64,000 nucleotides of DNA from Pseudoduganella umbonata (GTDB lineage: Bacteria; Pseudomonadota; Gammaproteobacteria; Burkholderiales; Burkholderiaceae_D). Below the pieces are notes generated by a model, which saw nothing but the letters and a program-made list of their open reading frames with translations, did not search any database and was not told the DNA's origin. The stretch's first letter is position 1; each line of letters starts with the position of its first letter. The stretch covers positions 62,001 to 126,000 of the forward strand of contig NZ_JACHXS010000010.1 in the NCBI RefSeq assembly GCF_014192225.1, in the 5' to 3' direction. This document shows, one piece after another, positions 15,747 through 24,376 of the stretch. Made by a program: the position numbers and the translations under genes.

Positions 15747-16355
15747 TTATGCCTCGCCTTTCTCGTCTTTGCCGATCAGGATGCGGGTGTCGCTCAGGTA
15801 CATGTGGCGCGGCACTACCAAGTTGTCCGGCGCGGGCTTGTTCTTGAACACGCGGCCGGCCAGGTCGAACGTGGAGCCATGGCAGGGGCAGATGAAGCCG
15901 CCGGCCCAGTCGTCGGGCAGCGATGGTTGCGGGCCAGGGGTGAACTTGGTGGAAGGCGAGCAGCCGAGGTGGGTACAGATGCCGATGGCAACCAGGTACT
16001 CGGGCTTGCGGGCGCGCGCTTCGTTGATGCAGTACTCGGGGGTGAATTCGTCGGGATTGCGCTCGGAACCGGGATCGGCCACCTGGCCGTCGGTCTTCTT
16101 CAGCGAAGCGAGCATTTCAGTGGTGCGCCGCAGGACCCAGACCGGCTTGCCACGCCATTCGACAGTGACCATTTCGCCGGGAGCCAGGGAGGAGATGTCT
16201 ACTTCGACCGGAGCGCCCGCGGCCTTGGCGCGCTCGGAGGGTTGAAACGTGCTGACGAGAACGCCTGCAGTGCTGAGTCCTACCACGCCACCGGCGGCGC
16301 AGGTGGCTACTAACAGACCTCGCCGGCTGGGATCGACCTGCTTCTCAATGCTCAT
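15747..16355 (-). CDS. petA: Rieske iron-sulfur subunit of the bc1 complex
   Basis: 202 residues from the ATG at 16355; the in-frame start at 16400 would add an atypical leader. A twin-arginine (Arg11-Arg12) and hydrophobic helix (13-36) form the Tat-type anchor. The [2Fe-2S] boxes are Cys127-Thr-His129-Leu-Gly-Cys132 and Cys156-Pro-Cys158-His159-Gly-Ser, with two cysteines and two histidines as ligands and two as the disulfide. It is the first gene of petABC; the AT-rich 16356-16540 stretch is the presumed promoter. Confidence 0.96.
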   Translation of the reverse strand: MSIEKQVDPSRRGLLVATCAAGGVVGLSTAGVLVSTFQPSERAKAAGAPVEVDISSLAPGEMVTVEWRGKPVWVLRRTTEMLASLKKTDGQVADPGSERNPDEFTPEYCINEARARKPEYLVAIGICTHLGCSPSTKFTPGPQPSLPDDWAGGFICPCHGSTFDLAGRVFKNKPAPDNLVVPRHMYLSDTRILIGKDEKGEA

Positions 16356-16582
16356 ACAAACCCCAATCTTATAAAAATTCGAATATTTGTAAAGCGACAA
16401 CAGACCTACAGCAACACAAAATTATAAGTGAACATAAACACTCATCAAAGCGAAAAGGTTGCAATAGTAAAAATGGTCGCCATGTTGCGGCGCACTGTAA
16501 ACACCCCTCGCCCGCTTGGGTTCGGTATTGAAAAGACAGTATGATCCAGGAAGTAATAACTTATAACCGGAAGAGGATCGTC

Positions 16583-17008
16583 ATGGCCATGATGAAGGAA
16601 TTCAAGCAGTTCGCGATGCGGGGTAACGTGATCGACCTGGCGGTGGGCGTGATCATCGGCGCCGCGTTCGCCAAGATCGTCGATTCGCTGGTGCAGGACA
16701 TCATCATGCCGCCTATCGGCAAGCTGATCGGTGGGCTGGATTTCGCCAACTATTATTTCCCGTTGAATAACCAGGATCCCGGCCTGCCGCTGGCCGAGGC
16801 GAAGAAACTGGGTGCGGTGCTCGCCTACGGGAACTTCCTCACCATCCTGTTAAACTTCCTCATCCTGGCGTTCGTGATCTTCCAGATGGTGCGGCTCGTC
16901 CAGAAAGCCCGTAACCGGCTCGAGGAGCCCGCCGCGGCGGCCGAGCCGGCGCCGGCGGCCGAAGAGGTCGTGCTGTTGCGTGAAATCCGCGACGCCCTGA
17001 AAAAATAA
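16583..17008 (+). CDS. mscL: Large-conductance mechanosensitive channel MscL
   Basis: 141 residues from the ATG at 16583, six bases after AGAGG; an in-frame ATG at 16541 has no such site and would add 14 residues. The N-terminal amphipathic helix (Lys-Glu-Phe-Lys-Gln-Phe-Ala-Met-Arg-Gly-Asn-Val-Ile-Asp-Leu-Ala) and TM1 with the Gly/Ala pore repeat (about 17-47) are canonical, TM2 is at about 83-101, and a Glu/Ala/Pro linker leads to a C-terminal helix. It vents solutes on hypo-osmotic shock. Confidence 0.96.
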   Translation: MAMMKEFKQFAMRGNVIDLAVGVIIGAAFAKIVDSLVQDIIMPPIGKLIGGLDFANYYFPLNNQDPGLPLAEAKKLGAVLAYGNFLTILLNFLILAFVIFQMVRLVQKARNRLEEPAAAAEPAPAAEEVVLLREIRDALKK

Positions 17009-17045
17009 CCGAGCGGCTGCGAGCCGCCATCCCTGTAGGAACGCC

Positions 17046-18212
17046 ATGCAACGACTGTGGTTATTGTTTGCGCAAGCGGTGACCATCGTGCTGGCACTGT
17101 ATTTCGTCTATTCCGCGGTGCGGCCCGACTGGCCGCCCGCACGCCCCGGCACGATTCAACAGCTCGGCACCGCGGCTCAGCCGGCCTCGGCCATGGTGGC
17201 AGCCCCCGCGCCCACGCCCAACTCGTTCCGCGCCGCCGCGGGCCGGGCAATGCCGGCCGTGGTCAATATCCTGACGTCGAAGGCAATGCCGGAAAAGCAC
17301 CCATTGCTGCGCGATCCGTATTTCAAGCGTTTCTTCGGCGACCGCGGCAATGACGACAGCGAGGAAGAGGAAGACGACCCGAACAGCCTGGGCTCCGGCG
17401 TGATCGTCAGCCCCGATGGCTACATCCTCACCAATTACCATGTGGTGGAAGCGGCGGACGAGATCGAGGTGGTGCTGGCGGATGGCCGCAAGTCGTCGGC
17501 CAAGCTGGTGGGCACGGACCCGGAAACGGACCTGGCCGTCATCAAGATCGAGCTGAAGCAACTGCCGGCGATCGTCCTCGGCAATGTCGATGGCGCCAAG
17601 GTGGGCGACGTGGTGCTGGCGATCGGCAATCCGTTCGGCGTGGGCCAGACGGTGACGATGGGGATCATTTCCGCGCTGGGCCGCAACAACCTGCATATCA
17701 ACCATTTCGAGAACTTCATCCAGACCGATGCGGCGATCAATTTCGGCAACTCGGGTGGCGCGCTGATCGACACCAACGGCAACCTGCTGGGCATTAATTC
17801 GGCCATCTATTCGCAAACGGGCGGCTCGGTGGGCATCGGTTTCGCGATTCCGGTCAGCACGGCAAAAACGGTGATGGAATCGATCATCAAGAGCGGCCAC
17901 GTGGTACGCGGCTGGATCGGCGTGGAATCGCAGGAGATCACGCCCGAGCTGGCGACCAGCTTCGGCCTGCAGCGCGAGAGCGGCGCGATCATCGCCGGCG
18001 TGGTGCGCAACGGCCCTGCCGACAAGGGCGGCATGAAGCCGGGCGATATCCTGCTTTCGGTCGACGGCAAGCCGGTGCGCGATACCACCGAGATGCTGAA
18101 CCTGATTGCCCAGCTGGAACCGGGCGGCAAGGCCACGATGCGCGTGCTGCGCAAGAACCGCGAATCCGAACTGGCGATCACCGTGGGCAAGCGCCCAGTC
18201 CCTAAAAAGTAG
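17046..18212 (+). CDS. DegS/DegQ-type periplasmic serine protease (S1C, single PDZ)
   Basis: 388 residues. One N-terminal helix (about 5-25) anchors the protein in the inner membrane. The trypsin-like domain carries the triad His132, Asp162 and Ser236 (Gly-Asn-Ser-Gly-Gly). One PDZ domain follows at about 285-375. The anchor plus a single PDZ is the DegS/AlgW layout; DegP/DegQ have two PDZ domains. DegS senses misfolded porins and starts release of sigma-E. An acidic loop rich in Asp/Glu occupies residues 101-111. AGGA lies six bases before the ATG. Confidence 0.87.
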   Translation: MQRLWLLFAQAVTIVLALYFVYSAVRPDWPPARPGTIQQLGTAAQPASAMVAAPAPTPNSFRAAAGRAMPAVVNILTSKAMPEKHPLLRDPYFKRFFGDRGNDDSEEEEDDPNSLGSGVIVSPDGYILTNYHVVEAADEIEVVLADGRKSSAKLVGTDPETDLAVIKIELKQLPAIVLGNVDGAKVGDVVLAIGNPFGVGQTVTMGIISALGRNNLHINHFENFIQTDAAINFGNSGGALIDTNGNLLGINSAIYSQTGGSVGIGFAIPVSTAKTVMESIIKSGHVVRGWIGVESQEITPELATSFGLQRESGAIIAGVVRNGPADKGGMKPGDILLSVDGKPVRDTTEMLNLIAQLEPGGKATMRVLRKNRESELAITVGKRPVPKK

Positions 18213-18220
18213 AGAAATCA

Positions 18221-18916
18221 ATGCACCTGCGTGACCTGAACGGCTACCTGCAAGAGCTGGCCGAGAACAACAACCGCCCGTGGTTCGTGATGAACAAGCC
18301 ACGCTACGATATCCTGCGCGAGGAATTCACGGAACTCGTGACGCAGGTGATTGCCGAAACAGGAAAATTCGATCGCGAGGTCAAGTTCTGCAATCCGAAG
18401 AAGGCAATCTTCCGCATCAACCGCGACGTGCGCTTCGCCCACGACAAGCGGCCGTACAAGGACAACTTCTCGGCTGCGCTGGCGCCCAGCGATTTGCGGC
18501 GCCCCAGCCAGTCCGGCGGACCCACCTATTATTTCCAGCTGAACGGCCACGGCCAGTTGCAGTTCGGCGCCGGCGAATACATGCCGCCGCCGCACCGGCT
18601 GCGCGCGTTGCGCCGGCACATGGTGGAAGATGCGGCCGGTTTCCGCAAAGCGCTGAACAGCCGAGGCCTGAAGGCCACCTATGGCACGATCCAGAACGAA
18701 GGCAAGCTGCAGCGCCCACCTAAAGGCTTCGACCCTGAACATGAGCACATCGAGTTCATCAAGCTGAAGAGCTTTTTCGTCTGGACCGACGTGGACCTGG
18801 ACCTGAACGATCCGGATGCGCTGGTGCCGCTGATCGCCGGCGGGTTCAAGGATGCGCTGCCGCTGGTGCAGTGGATGCGTGCGGCCAGGGTGGATGAAGA
18901 GGACGAAGCGGCCTGA
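18221..18916 (+). CDS. DUF2461 family protein
   Basis: 231 residues of the DUF2461/TIGR02453 family: the N-terminal Leu-x-x-Leu, Asn-Asn-x-x-Trp-Phe, the central Phe-Arg-Ile-Asn-Arg-Asp-x-Arg-Phe and Pro-Tyr-Lys motifs, and the Tyr-Tyr-Phe strand are conserved. No biochemical role is established for the family. It starts 9 bp after the protease gene and its stop abuts the stop of the convergent LysR gene. Confidence 0.85.
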   Translation: MHLRDLNGYLQELAENNNRPWFVMNKPRYDILREEFTELVTQVIAETGKFDREVKFCNPKKAIFRINRDVRFAHDKRPYKDNFSAALAPSDLRRPSQSGGPTYYFQLNGHGQLQFGAGEYMPPPHRLRALRRHMVEDAAGFRKALNSRGLKATYGTIQNEGKLQRPPKGFDPEHEHIEFIKLKSFFVWTDVDLDLNDPDALVPLIAGGFKDALPLVQWMRAARVDEEDEAA

Positions 18917-19825
18917 TTAGGGGATCGCGTCAGCCTCCTGCTGGCTGCGCAGCCATTCCTCGAGGAATTCGACGCACACCCGCAGTCGTGCCGACGTCGA
19001 CAGGCGCGACGGGTAGATCGCCCAGACGTCCGCCGGCTGCTCGTATTCCGGCAGCACACGCACCAGCTCGCCCCGCGCCAGCGACGGGCCTACGTCCCAC
19101 ACGGACCGCAAGATGATGCCGTGGCCATCCAGCGCCCAGCCGTGCACTACTTCGCCATTGCTGGCCGACAGCGGCCCGCTCACCTTCACGGTTTCCATGC
19201 CGCGCGGCCCTTGCAGGGTCCAGCGCCCGAAATCCTCGTTGCGCTCGCGGATCACGATGCAGCGGTGCGAGGCAAGTCCTGCCAGCGTGGCCGGCGCGCC
19301 GTTCTCCGCCAGGTAGGACGGCGCTGCGCACAGTACCCGTGCATTGCGGGCAAGGCGGCGCGAAATCAGGTGGGGCTCGTGCGCCTGGCCAACGCGAATG
19401 TCGAGGTGAAAATCCTCGCCGATCAGGTCGACTGACCGGTCCAGCAGTTCCAGCTGGATTTCCAGCGCCGGATAGCGCTTCGCCAGCGCGGACAGCGCGG
19501 GCGACACGCGGTTGCGGCCAAAGCCCGAACTGGTGCACAGGCGCAGCAGGCCGGCAGGCGCGATCTTTTCGGTCGACACCGCCTCGCCCATCTGTTCGAC
19601 GTCGTCCACGATCCGCAGCGCCCAGCCATGCACCACCTGGCCCTGCTCGGTCAGCGCCAGGGTACGGGTGGTGCGATGCAACAGGCGCACCCCCAACGCC
19701 TCTTCCAGCATGCCGATACGCTTGCTGACAAAGGCATTCGACATGCCGAGCGCACGGGCCGCAGCGGCAAAATTTTTCAGACGCACGACGGTGCAGAACA
19801 GCTGCAGATCGTCCAGCTCAGGCAT
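18917..19825 (-). CDS. dmlR: LysR-family regulator of D-malate utilisation (DmlR-like)
   Basis: 302 residues from the ATG at 19825; a GTG at 19834 would add three residues, and neither start has a strong ribosome-binding site. A winged helix-turn-helix fills residues 1-60, and the two-lobed effector domain about 90-295. It belongs to the LysR subgroup of DmlR/TtuA/AaeR-like proteins. It is divergent from the D-malate dehydrogenase gene across about 95 bp, the classic dmlR-dmlA layout, so it likely activates dmlA when D-malate binds. The symbol rests on that context. Confidence 0.78.
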   Translation of the reverse strand: MPELDDLQLFCTVVRLKNFAAAARALGMSNAFVSKRIGMLEEALGVRLLHRTTRTLALTEQGQVVHGWALRIVDDVEQMGEAVSTEKIAPAGLLRLCTSSGFGRNRVSPALSALAKRYPALEIQLELLDRSVDLIGEDFHLDIRVGQAHEPHLISRRLARNARVLCAAPSYLAENGAPATLAGLASHRCIVIRERNEDFGRWTLQGPRGMETVKVSGPLSASNGEVVHGWALDGHGIILRSVWDVGPSLARGELVRVLPEYEQPADVWAIYPSRLSTSARLRVCVEFLEEWLRSQQEADAIP

Positions 19826-19921
19826 TTTCTTCACGATGCGTGAACAGTAGGGTGACGAAAATGCGGATTATATCCATTCGTAAAGCCGCTATGCTGGACG
19901 CATTCAACCAGGGGAGATTCC

Positions 19922-20998
19922 ATGAAGACTCAACGCATCGCCGTGATCGCCGGTGACGGCATCGGCAAGGAAGTCATGCCGGAAGGCTTGCGCACGCTGC
20001 AGGCGGCGGCAAAACGCTTCGACCTGCCGCTGGAATTCACCACGTTCGAATGGGCCAACTGCGACTATTACCGGCAGCATGGCAAGATGATGCCGGACGA
20101 CTGGTTCGCGCAGCTGAAGGACTTCGACGCGATTTATTTCGGCGCGGTCGGCTGGCCGGACACGGTGCCGGACCACGTTTCGCTGTGGGGCTCGCTGATC
20201 CAGTTCCGCCGGCAGTTCGACCAGTACGTGAATTTGCGCCCGGTGCGGCTGATGCCGGGCGTACCGTGCCCGCTGGCCGGCAAGCAGCCCGGCGACATCG
20301 ATTTCTACGTGGTGCGCGAGAACACCGAAGGCGAGTATTCGTCGGCCGGCGGCCGCCTGTTCGAAGGCACCGACCGCGAGACCGTGCTGCAGGAATCGGT
20401 ATTTACCCGCAAGGGCGTGGACCGGATCCTGCAATACGCATTCGAACTGGCGCAGTCGCGCCCGAAGAAGCACCTGACTTCCGCGACGAAGTCGAACGGC
20501 ATCTCGATCAGCATGCCGTACTGGGACGAACGGGTGAAAGCCATGGCGCCATCGTATGCCGATGTGAAGTGGGACCAGTACCACATCGACATCCTGTGTG
20601 CGCGCTTCGTGCTGAGCCCGGAGCGCTTCGACGTGGTGGTTGCGTCGAACCTGTTCGGCGACATCCTGTCCGACCTGGGCCCCGCGTGCACCGGCACGAT
20701 CGGCATCGCGCCATCGGCCAACCTGAACCCCGAGCGCACGCTGCCCTCGCTGTTCGAACCGGTGCACGGCTCGGCACCGGACATCTACGGCAGGAACATC
20801 GCCAACCCCGTCGCAATGATCTGGAGCGGCGCGATGATGCTGGACTTCCTCGGCAATGGCGATGCGCGCTTCAAGGCGGCGCACGACGCCATCATGGCGG
20901 CGATCGAACAGGTGCTGCGCGAGGGACCGCATACGCCGGACATGCGCGGCCAGGCTTCCACCACGCAGATGGGCGAGGCCATCGCCGCGCAGATCTGA
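19922..20998 (+). CDS. dmlA: D-malate dehydrogenase (decarboxylating) / tartrate dehydrogenase family
   Basis: 358 residues of the isopropylmalate/isocitrate dehydrogenase fold. The Gly-Asp-Gly-Ile-Gly opening, the Arg-Glu-Asn-Thr-Glu-Gly-Glu-Tyr substrate loop and Asp247 and Asp251 (Gly-Asp-Ile-Leu-Ser-Asp) as metal ligands are intact. The Ser-Ser-Ala-Gly-Gly-Arg segment after the Glu-Tyr loop fits the D-malate/tartrate branch. It oxidises D-malate to pyruvate and CO2 with NAD; tartrate is a common side substrate. AGGGGAG lies five bases before the ATG. It is divergent from a LysR gene. Confidence 0.88.
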   Translation: MKTQRIAVIAGDGIGKEVMPEGLRTLQAAAKRFDLPLEFTTFEWANCDYYRQHGKMMPDDWFAQLKDFDAIYFGAVGWPDTVPDHVSLWGSLIQFRRQFDQYVNLRPVRLMPGVPCPLAGKQPGDIDFYVVRENTEGEYSSAGGRLFEGTDRETVLQESVFTRKGVDRILQYAFELAQSRPKKHLTSATKSNGISISMPYWDERVKAMAPSYADVKWDQYHIDILCARFVLSPERFDVVVASNLFGDILSDLGPACTGTIGIAPSANLNPERTLPSLFEPVHGSAPDIYGRNIANPVAMIWSGAMMLDFLGNGDARFKAAHDAIMAAIEQVLREGPHTPDMRGQASTTQMGEAIAAQI

Positions 20999-21200
20999 CA
21001 GGCGCTCCGCGCGCCGCTTCTCCGGCTCATCGGCACGCACCAGCCGGCGCAGGCACGGCGCGCCGGAAATGCAGTTCATCTGGCGAAAACCGCCGTTCGT
21101 CGCATCCGCATGGTGGACGAACCGCGGGCTCCCTATAGTTCAATCAACGCAGCACACAACGCCAACCCGGCACTGACTGAACACCTCAAAGGAGCGCATC

Positions 21201-21407
21201 ATGAACATCGCCAAACACATGGAAACCATCTTCCTCGCCAGCGTCGTCATCGTCGGCGCGACCAGCATGGCCAGCGCCGCCGTGGCCCGTATCGGCCACG
21301 CGGCACCGGAACCGAAGGTGTACGCGGTAGCCGTCGAAGGCGCGCCGATGGCGGTCGTGACGGTCAGCGCGAAACGCCTGAGCGCCGCTGAAAAAGCCGC
21401 GCTGTAA
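21201..21407 (+). CDS. Small exported protein of unknown function
   Basis: 68 residues; the ATG has an AAAGGAG site seven bases upstream. Residues 8-27 are hydrophobic and end in Ala-Ser-Ala-Ala, a likely signal peptide, leaving a mature part of about 40 residues with Val-Tyr-Ala-Val and Lys-Arg-Leu-Ser. No family recognised. It precedes the GIN-domain gene by 32 bp on the same strand, so the two may form an operon. The preceding 20999-21200 stretch holds nothing I can name. Confidence 0.65.
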   Translation: MNIAKHMETIFLASVVIVGATSMASAAVARIGHAAPEPKVYAVAVEGAPMAVVTVSAKRLSAAEKAAL

Positions 21408-21439
21408 GCCCCCGGTCACCCGAGCGAACGGAGACCCCG

Positions 21440-22204
21440 ATGCACAAGTTTGTCAACGCCACGATGATGGCCGTGGCCCTGTACGCCAGCACGGGCGGCG
21501 CGGTCGCGGCGGCCGACATCGCCAGCGAGTCCCGCACCGTCGATGCGCGTGTCGTGAAGGTGGTCCTGGATGGCGTGATCGACCTGACGCTCAAGCAGGG
21601 CGCACAGCCGGCACTGACGATCTCGGGTGAACGGCGTTACCTGCCGAAGGTAGTGGTGACCCAGCGCGGCGATACGCTGCGCATCGGCACCGACCTGCAG
21701 GGCATCCATCTCGGCCGCCCGGCGCTGAGCGCCGAACTGACGTTGCCGAACCTGGCCGAACTGGTATCGGCCGGCGTCGGTTCCGCCGACGTGCATGGTT
21801 TCTCGGGCGAACGGCTGCGCATCGCGCTCGATGGCGCGGGTACCGTGCGCATGCAGGCGCAATACCGCAACCTCGACGCCAACCTGAACGGCGCCGGCAG
21901 CATGACCGTGAATATGGGACTGGCGGAAAGCGTGGCACTGAACCTGCGCGGTGCCGGCCAGATGGTGGTCAGCGGCGAAAGCCGCAACCTGCGCGCGCGT
22001 CTCGGCGGCGTCGGCAGCCTCGATGCGCAGGGATTGAAATCGGACAGCGTCGACGTCGACATGACGGGCCTGGGTGGCGCTACCGTGTTTGCAAAGACCT
22101 CCGCCAACCTGCGCCTGACCGGCCTTGGTTCGGCCAGCGTGTATGGCCGGCCTGCAAGCCGCAGCGCCAGCGCGCGCGGCCTGGGCCATGTGAACTGGCA
22201 CTGA
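21440..22204 (+). CDS. DUF2807 (GIN-domain) exported protein
   Basis: 254 residues with a signal peptide (about 1-25) and a right-handed repetitive beta-structure over the rest. Short repeats of the form Gly-x-Gly-x-x-x-hydrophobic (for example Gly-Ala-Gly-Thr-Val, Gly-Ala-Gly-Ser-Met, Gly-Leu-Gly-Gly-Ala) are the hallmark of DUF2807. Such proteins are periplasmic or surface located with unknown roles, possibly adhesion or autotransport-like. GGAG lies six bases before the ATG. Confidence 0.82.
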   Translation: MHKFVNATMMAVALYASTGGAVAAADIASESRTVDARVVKVVLDGVIDLTLKQGAQPALTISGERRYLPKVVVTQRGDTLRIGTDLQGIHLGRPALSAELTLPNLAELVSAGVGSADVHGFSGERLRIALDGAGTVRMQAQYRNLDANLNGAGSMTVNMGLAESVALNLRGAGQMVVSGESRNLRARLGGVGSLDAQGLKSDSVDVDMTGLGGATVFAKTSANLRLTGLGSASVYGRPASRSASARGLGHVNWH

Positions 22205-22277
22205 GCTGGCACGGTACCAGCACTGAGCGGTCACCGTACTGGCATTGGCCCGGCAACCGGCCGGGCACACGACAGCG

Positions 22278-23420
22278 TTATCGCCCTCCGTCACCGGCCT
22301 GCATGGCCACCAGCGCGGATGCTTTCGCCGCTGGCGCGGCAAGGGTGCGCTGATCCCACCCCAGCACGATGCGCAGGTCGGTGCGGGCAGCACCGTTCGC
22401 CAGCTGTTGCGGCGCAGGCAGGCCGAGACGCCGGGCCAGCGCACGCGCCACTGCGAATGCATTGGCATCACCGCGGTACTCGATGCGCGTTACCGGCACC
22501 GCATAGGGTTTCTCGTTCGTCAATCGTACCGATTTCCATTCCGGTCCGGCCAGCCGGCGCTTCCAGGCAGCGGCCATGCCGCGTGCACCGTTGCCATTGC
22601 TGATCTCGAGCCGCACGGCTCCGTCGCCGCCCTTGCCGTAGAGCTCATCGGCGCCATCGCGTTCGTCTTTGGCGGGAAGCGGCTGCGCCGCCGCAGCCGT
22701 GACCCTGTGCACCTCGATCACGGCACCGGTCTTTCGCAGCTCGGTACGGGCGAGACCGTCCGGCCACGGACTCGGGCCCAATGCCGCGGGCACGGCCGCT
22801 GCGGACATCGCTGCCTGCGGCGCGCGCGTACCAGTCAACGCATAATCGTGGCGGATATCGTGCGTTCGCAGCGTGCGCGCCTGGCTCATCATTTGCAGCG
22901 CCCGGTCCGCGTGGCCCTGCGCTTCGAGCACACTGGCAAGGTGTTCCCATGCACGCGGCTGATGGGGGTCCAGCACGCAGGCGCGCTCCAGCAGCGTTAC
23001 CGCTTCGTCGCGTCCGCCGTGCAGGTACAGCGCATAGCCCAGGTTCCCGAGCAGGAAGGCCTGTTCGGCCGGCGGCAACCCCGTGGCTTCTTCGACCAGC
23101 TTGCGCCACAGGGCGATCGCCTTGCCATAGTTGCCCTGCTCGGCCGCCAGCACGGCCATGCCGTTGCGGGTATCGGCATGGCGGGGATCGAGCCGCAGTG
23201 CGGCATCCCATGCGCGTTGCGCGGCATCGAACCGGCGCGCAGCATGTTCGGCGCGGCCAATGGCATAGTAGCCGTCTGCGCCAATGGCTGGTACCGGTAC
23301 GGTGTGCTGGGTCAGCGATGGCTGGCGGCCGCCGCAGGCCATCAACAGCGCGCCGATACAGGCCGCCGCAGCCATCCGGCCGGCACGCAGTGTCCAATCC
23401 CGGATCGTCATCATGTGCAT
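22278..23420 (-). CDS. tadD: TPR lipoprotein of the Tad locus (TadD-like) with LytR C-terminal domain
   Basis: 380 residues from the ATG at 23420, four bases after GGAGG. The signal peptide ends in the lipobox Leu-Met-Ala-Cys29, so the protein is a lipoprotein. Tetratricopeptide repeats cover about 47-200. The last part (about 270-365), with Leu-Glu-Ile-Ser-Asn-Gly-Asn-Gly, is a LytR/CpsA/Psr C-terminal domain, which in other proteins contacts cell-envelope polymers. TadD-type TPR lipoproteins assist assembly or stability of the secretin. It is the last gene of the Tad operon, 14 bp after tadC. Confidence 0.85.
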   Translation of the reverse strand: MHMMTIRDWTLRAGRMAAAACIGALLMACGGRQPSLTQHTVPVPAIGADGYYAIGRAEHAARRFDAAQRAWDAALRLDPRHADTRNGMAVLAAEQGNYGKAIALWRKLVEEATGLPPAEQAFLLGNLGYALYLHGGRDEAVTLLERACVLDPHQPRAWEHLASVLEAQGHADRALQMMSQARTLRTHDIRHDYALTGTRAPQAAMSAAAVPAALGPSPWPDGLARTELRKTGAVIEVHRVTAAAAQPLPAKDERDGADELYGKGGDGAVRLEISNGNGARGMAAAWKRRLAGPEWKSVRLTNEKPYAVPVTRIEYRGDANAFAVARALARRLGLPAPQQLANGAARTDLRIVLGWDQRTLAAPAAKASALVAMQAGDGGR

Positions 23421-23434
23421 ATTGCCTCCATCGA

Positions 23435-24376
23435 TTACTCGCCGGACATTGCCGGCAGGACCACTCTCACCATGCGGATAGCCGCCGGCCCCATCAGCAC
23501 CAGCATCAGCGCCGGGAACATGCAGAAGATCAGCGGGAACAGCAGCTTCAGGCCGATCTTGGCGGCCGCTTCTTCCGCCTGCAGTGTGCGCTTGTGCCGC
23601 AGCCCGTCCGAGTGCACCCGCAGCGAATCGCCCATGCTGGTACCGAAGCGGTCGGCCTGGATCAGCATGGCCACCAGTGTGTCGACGTCTTCCACGCCAC
23701 TCCTCAGCGCGAAATTGCGCAACGCCTTTTCCTTGGAAAAGCCGGCCCGCATCTCCATCAGCACGAGCCGAAGTTCCTGCGCCAGTACGACGCTCTTGAC
23801 GTCGATCTCGGCCGCCACCTTCGTCAACGCCCGCTCCATCGACAGCCCAGCCTCCACGCAAACCGTCATAAGGTCGAGCGCATCCGGGATATTCTCGAAA
23901 ATGTCGCGCTGGCGCCGGCTGGCGGTACGGGACAGGATGGCGTTCGGCAGGTAGTAGCCCAACGCCGCGCTGGAAAACAGTACCAGCATGAAGCCGTTGC
24001 GCGAGCCCTCCATGCTGGTGGCGAGCAGCGGCGCGACCAGCGCCGGCAGACTCAGCGAAAGCACGGTCTTCGCGGCGAAATACAGGGTGGGCGCGGTCGC
24101 ACTGCGCCAGCCTGCATTGATGAATTTCCTGCGCAGCGGCGACCGGTCCCACCCTTCCTCGGGCAAGGACAGCTTGCTCAGCGGCTTGGCCACGCGGGCG
24201 ACGCGCTCGACCCATTCACCCTCGCGCCCCGTGGCCAGCGGCTCTCCGGGATCGCCGCGAAACGCATGCAAGCGCTCGCGCAAGGCGACCGGAGAAAAGA
24301 TCGCCATCGCCGCCAGTGCCACGCCGGCCACGACGACGAACACGACCAGCAGGAATAACAGTTGGTGCCCGTTCAT
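23435..24376 (-). CDS. tadC: Tad inner-membrane platform protein TadC
   Basis: 313 residues of the type II secretion F family. A hydrophobic helix at the N-terminus, a pair near residues 95-140 and one near 270-300 surround the cytoplasmic GspF domain (about 150-270). With TadB it forms the two-subunit platform on which the ATPase TadA turns. Its start overlaps the tadB stop codon by four bases. Confidence 0.9.
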   Translation of the reverse strand: MNGHQLLFLLVVFVVVAGVALAAMAIFSPVALRERLHAFRGDPGEPLATGREGEWVERVARVAKPLSKLSLPEEGWDRSPLRRKFINAGWRSATAPTLYFAAKTVLSLSLPALVAPLLATSMEGSRNGFMLVLFSSAALGYYLPNAILSRTASRRQRDIFENIPDALDLMTVCVEAGLSMERALTKVAAEIDVKSVVLAQELRLVLMEMRAGFSKEKALRNFALRSGVEDVDTLVAMLIQADRFGTSMGDSLRVHSDGLRHKRTLQAEEAAAKIGLKLLFPLIFCMFPALMLVLMGPAAIRMVRVVLPAMSGE

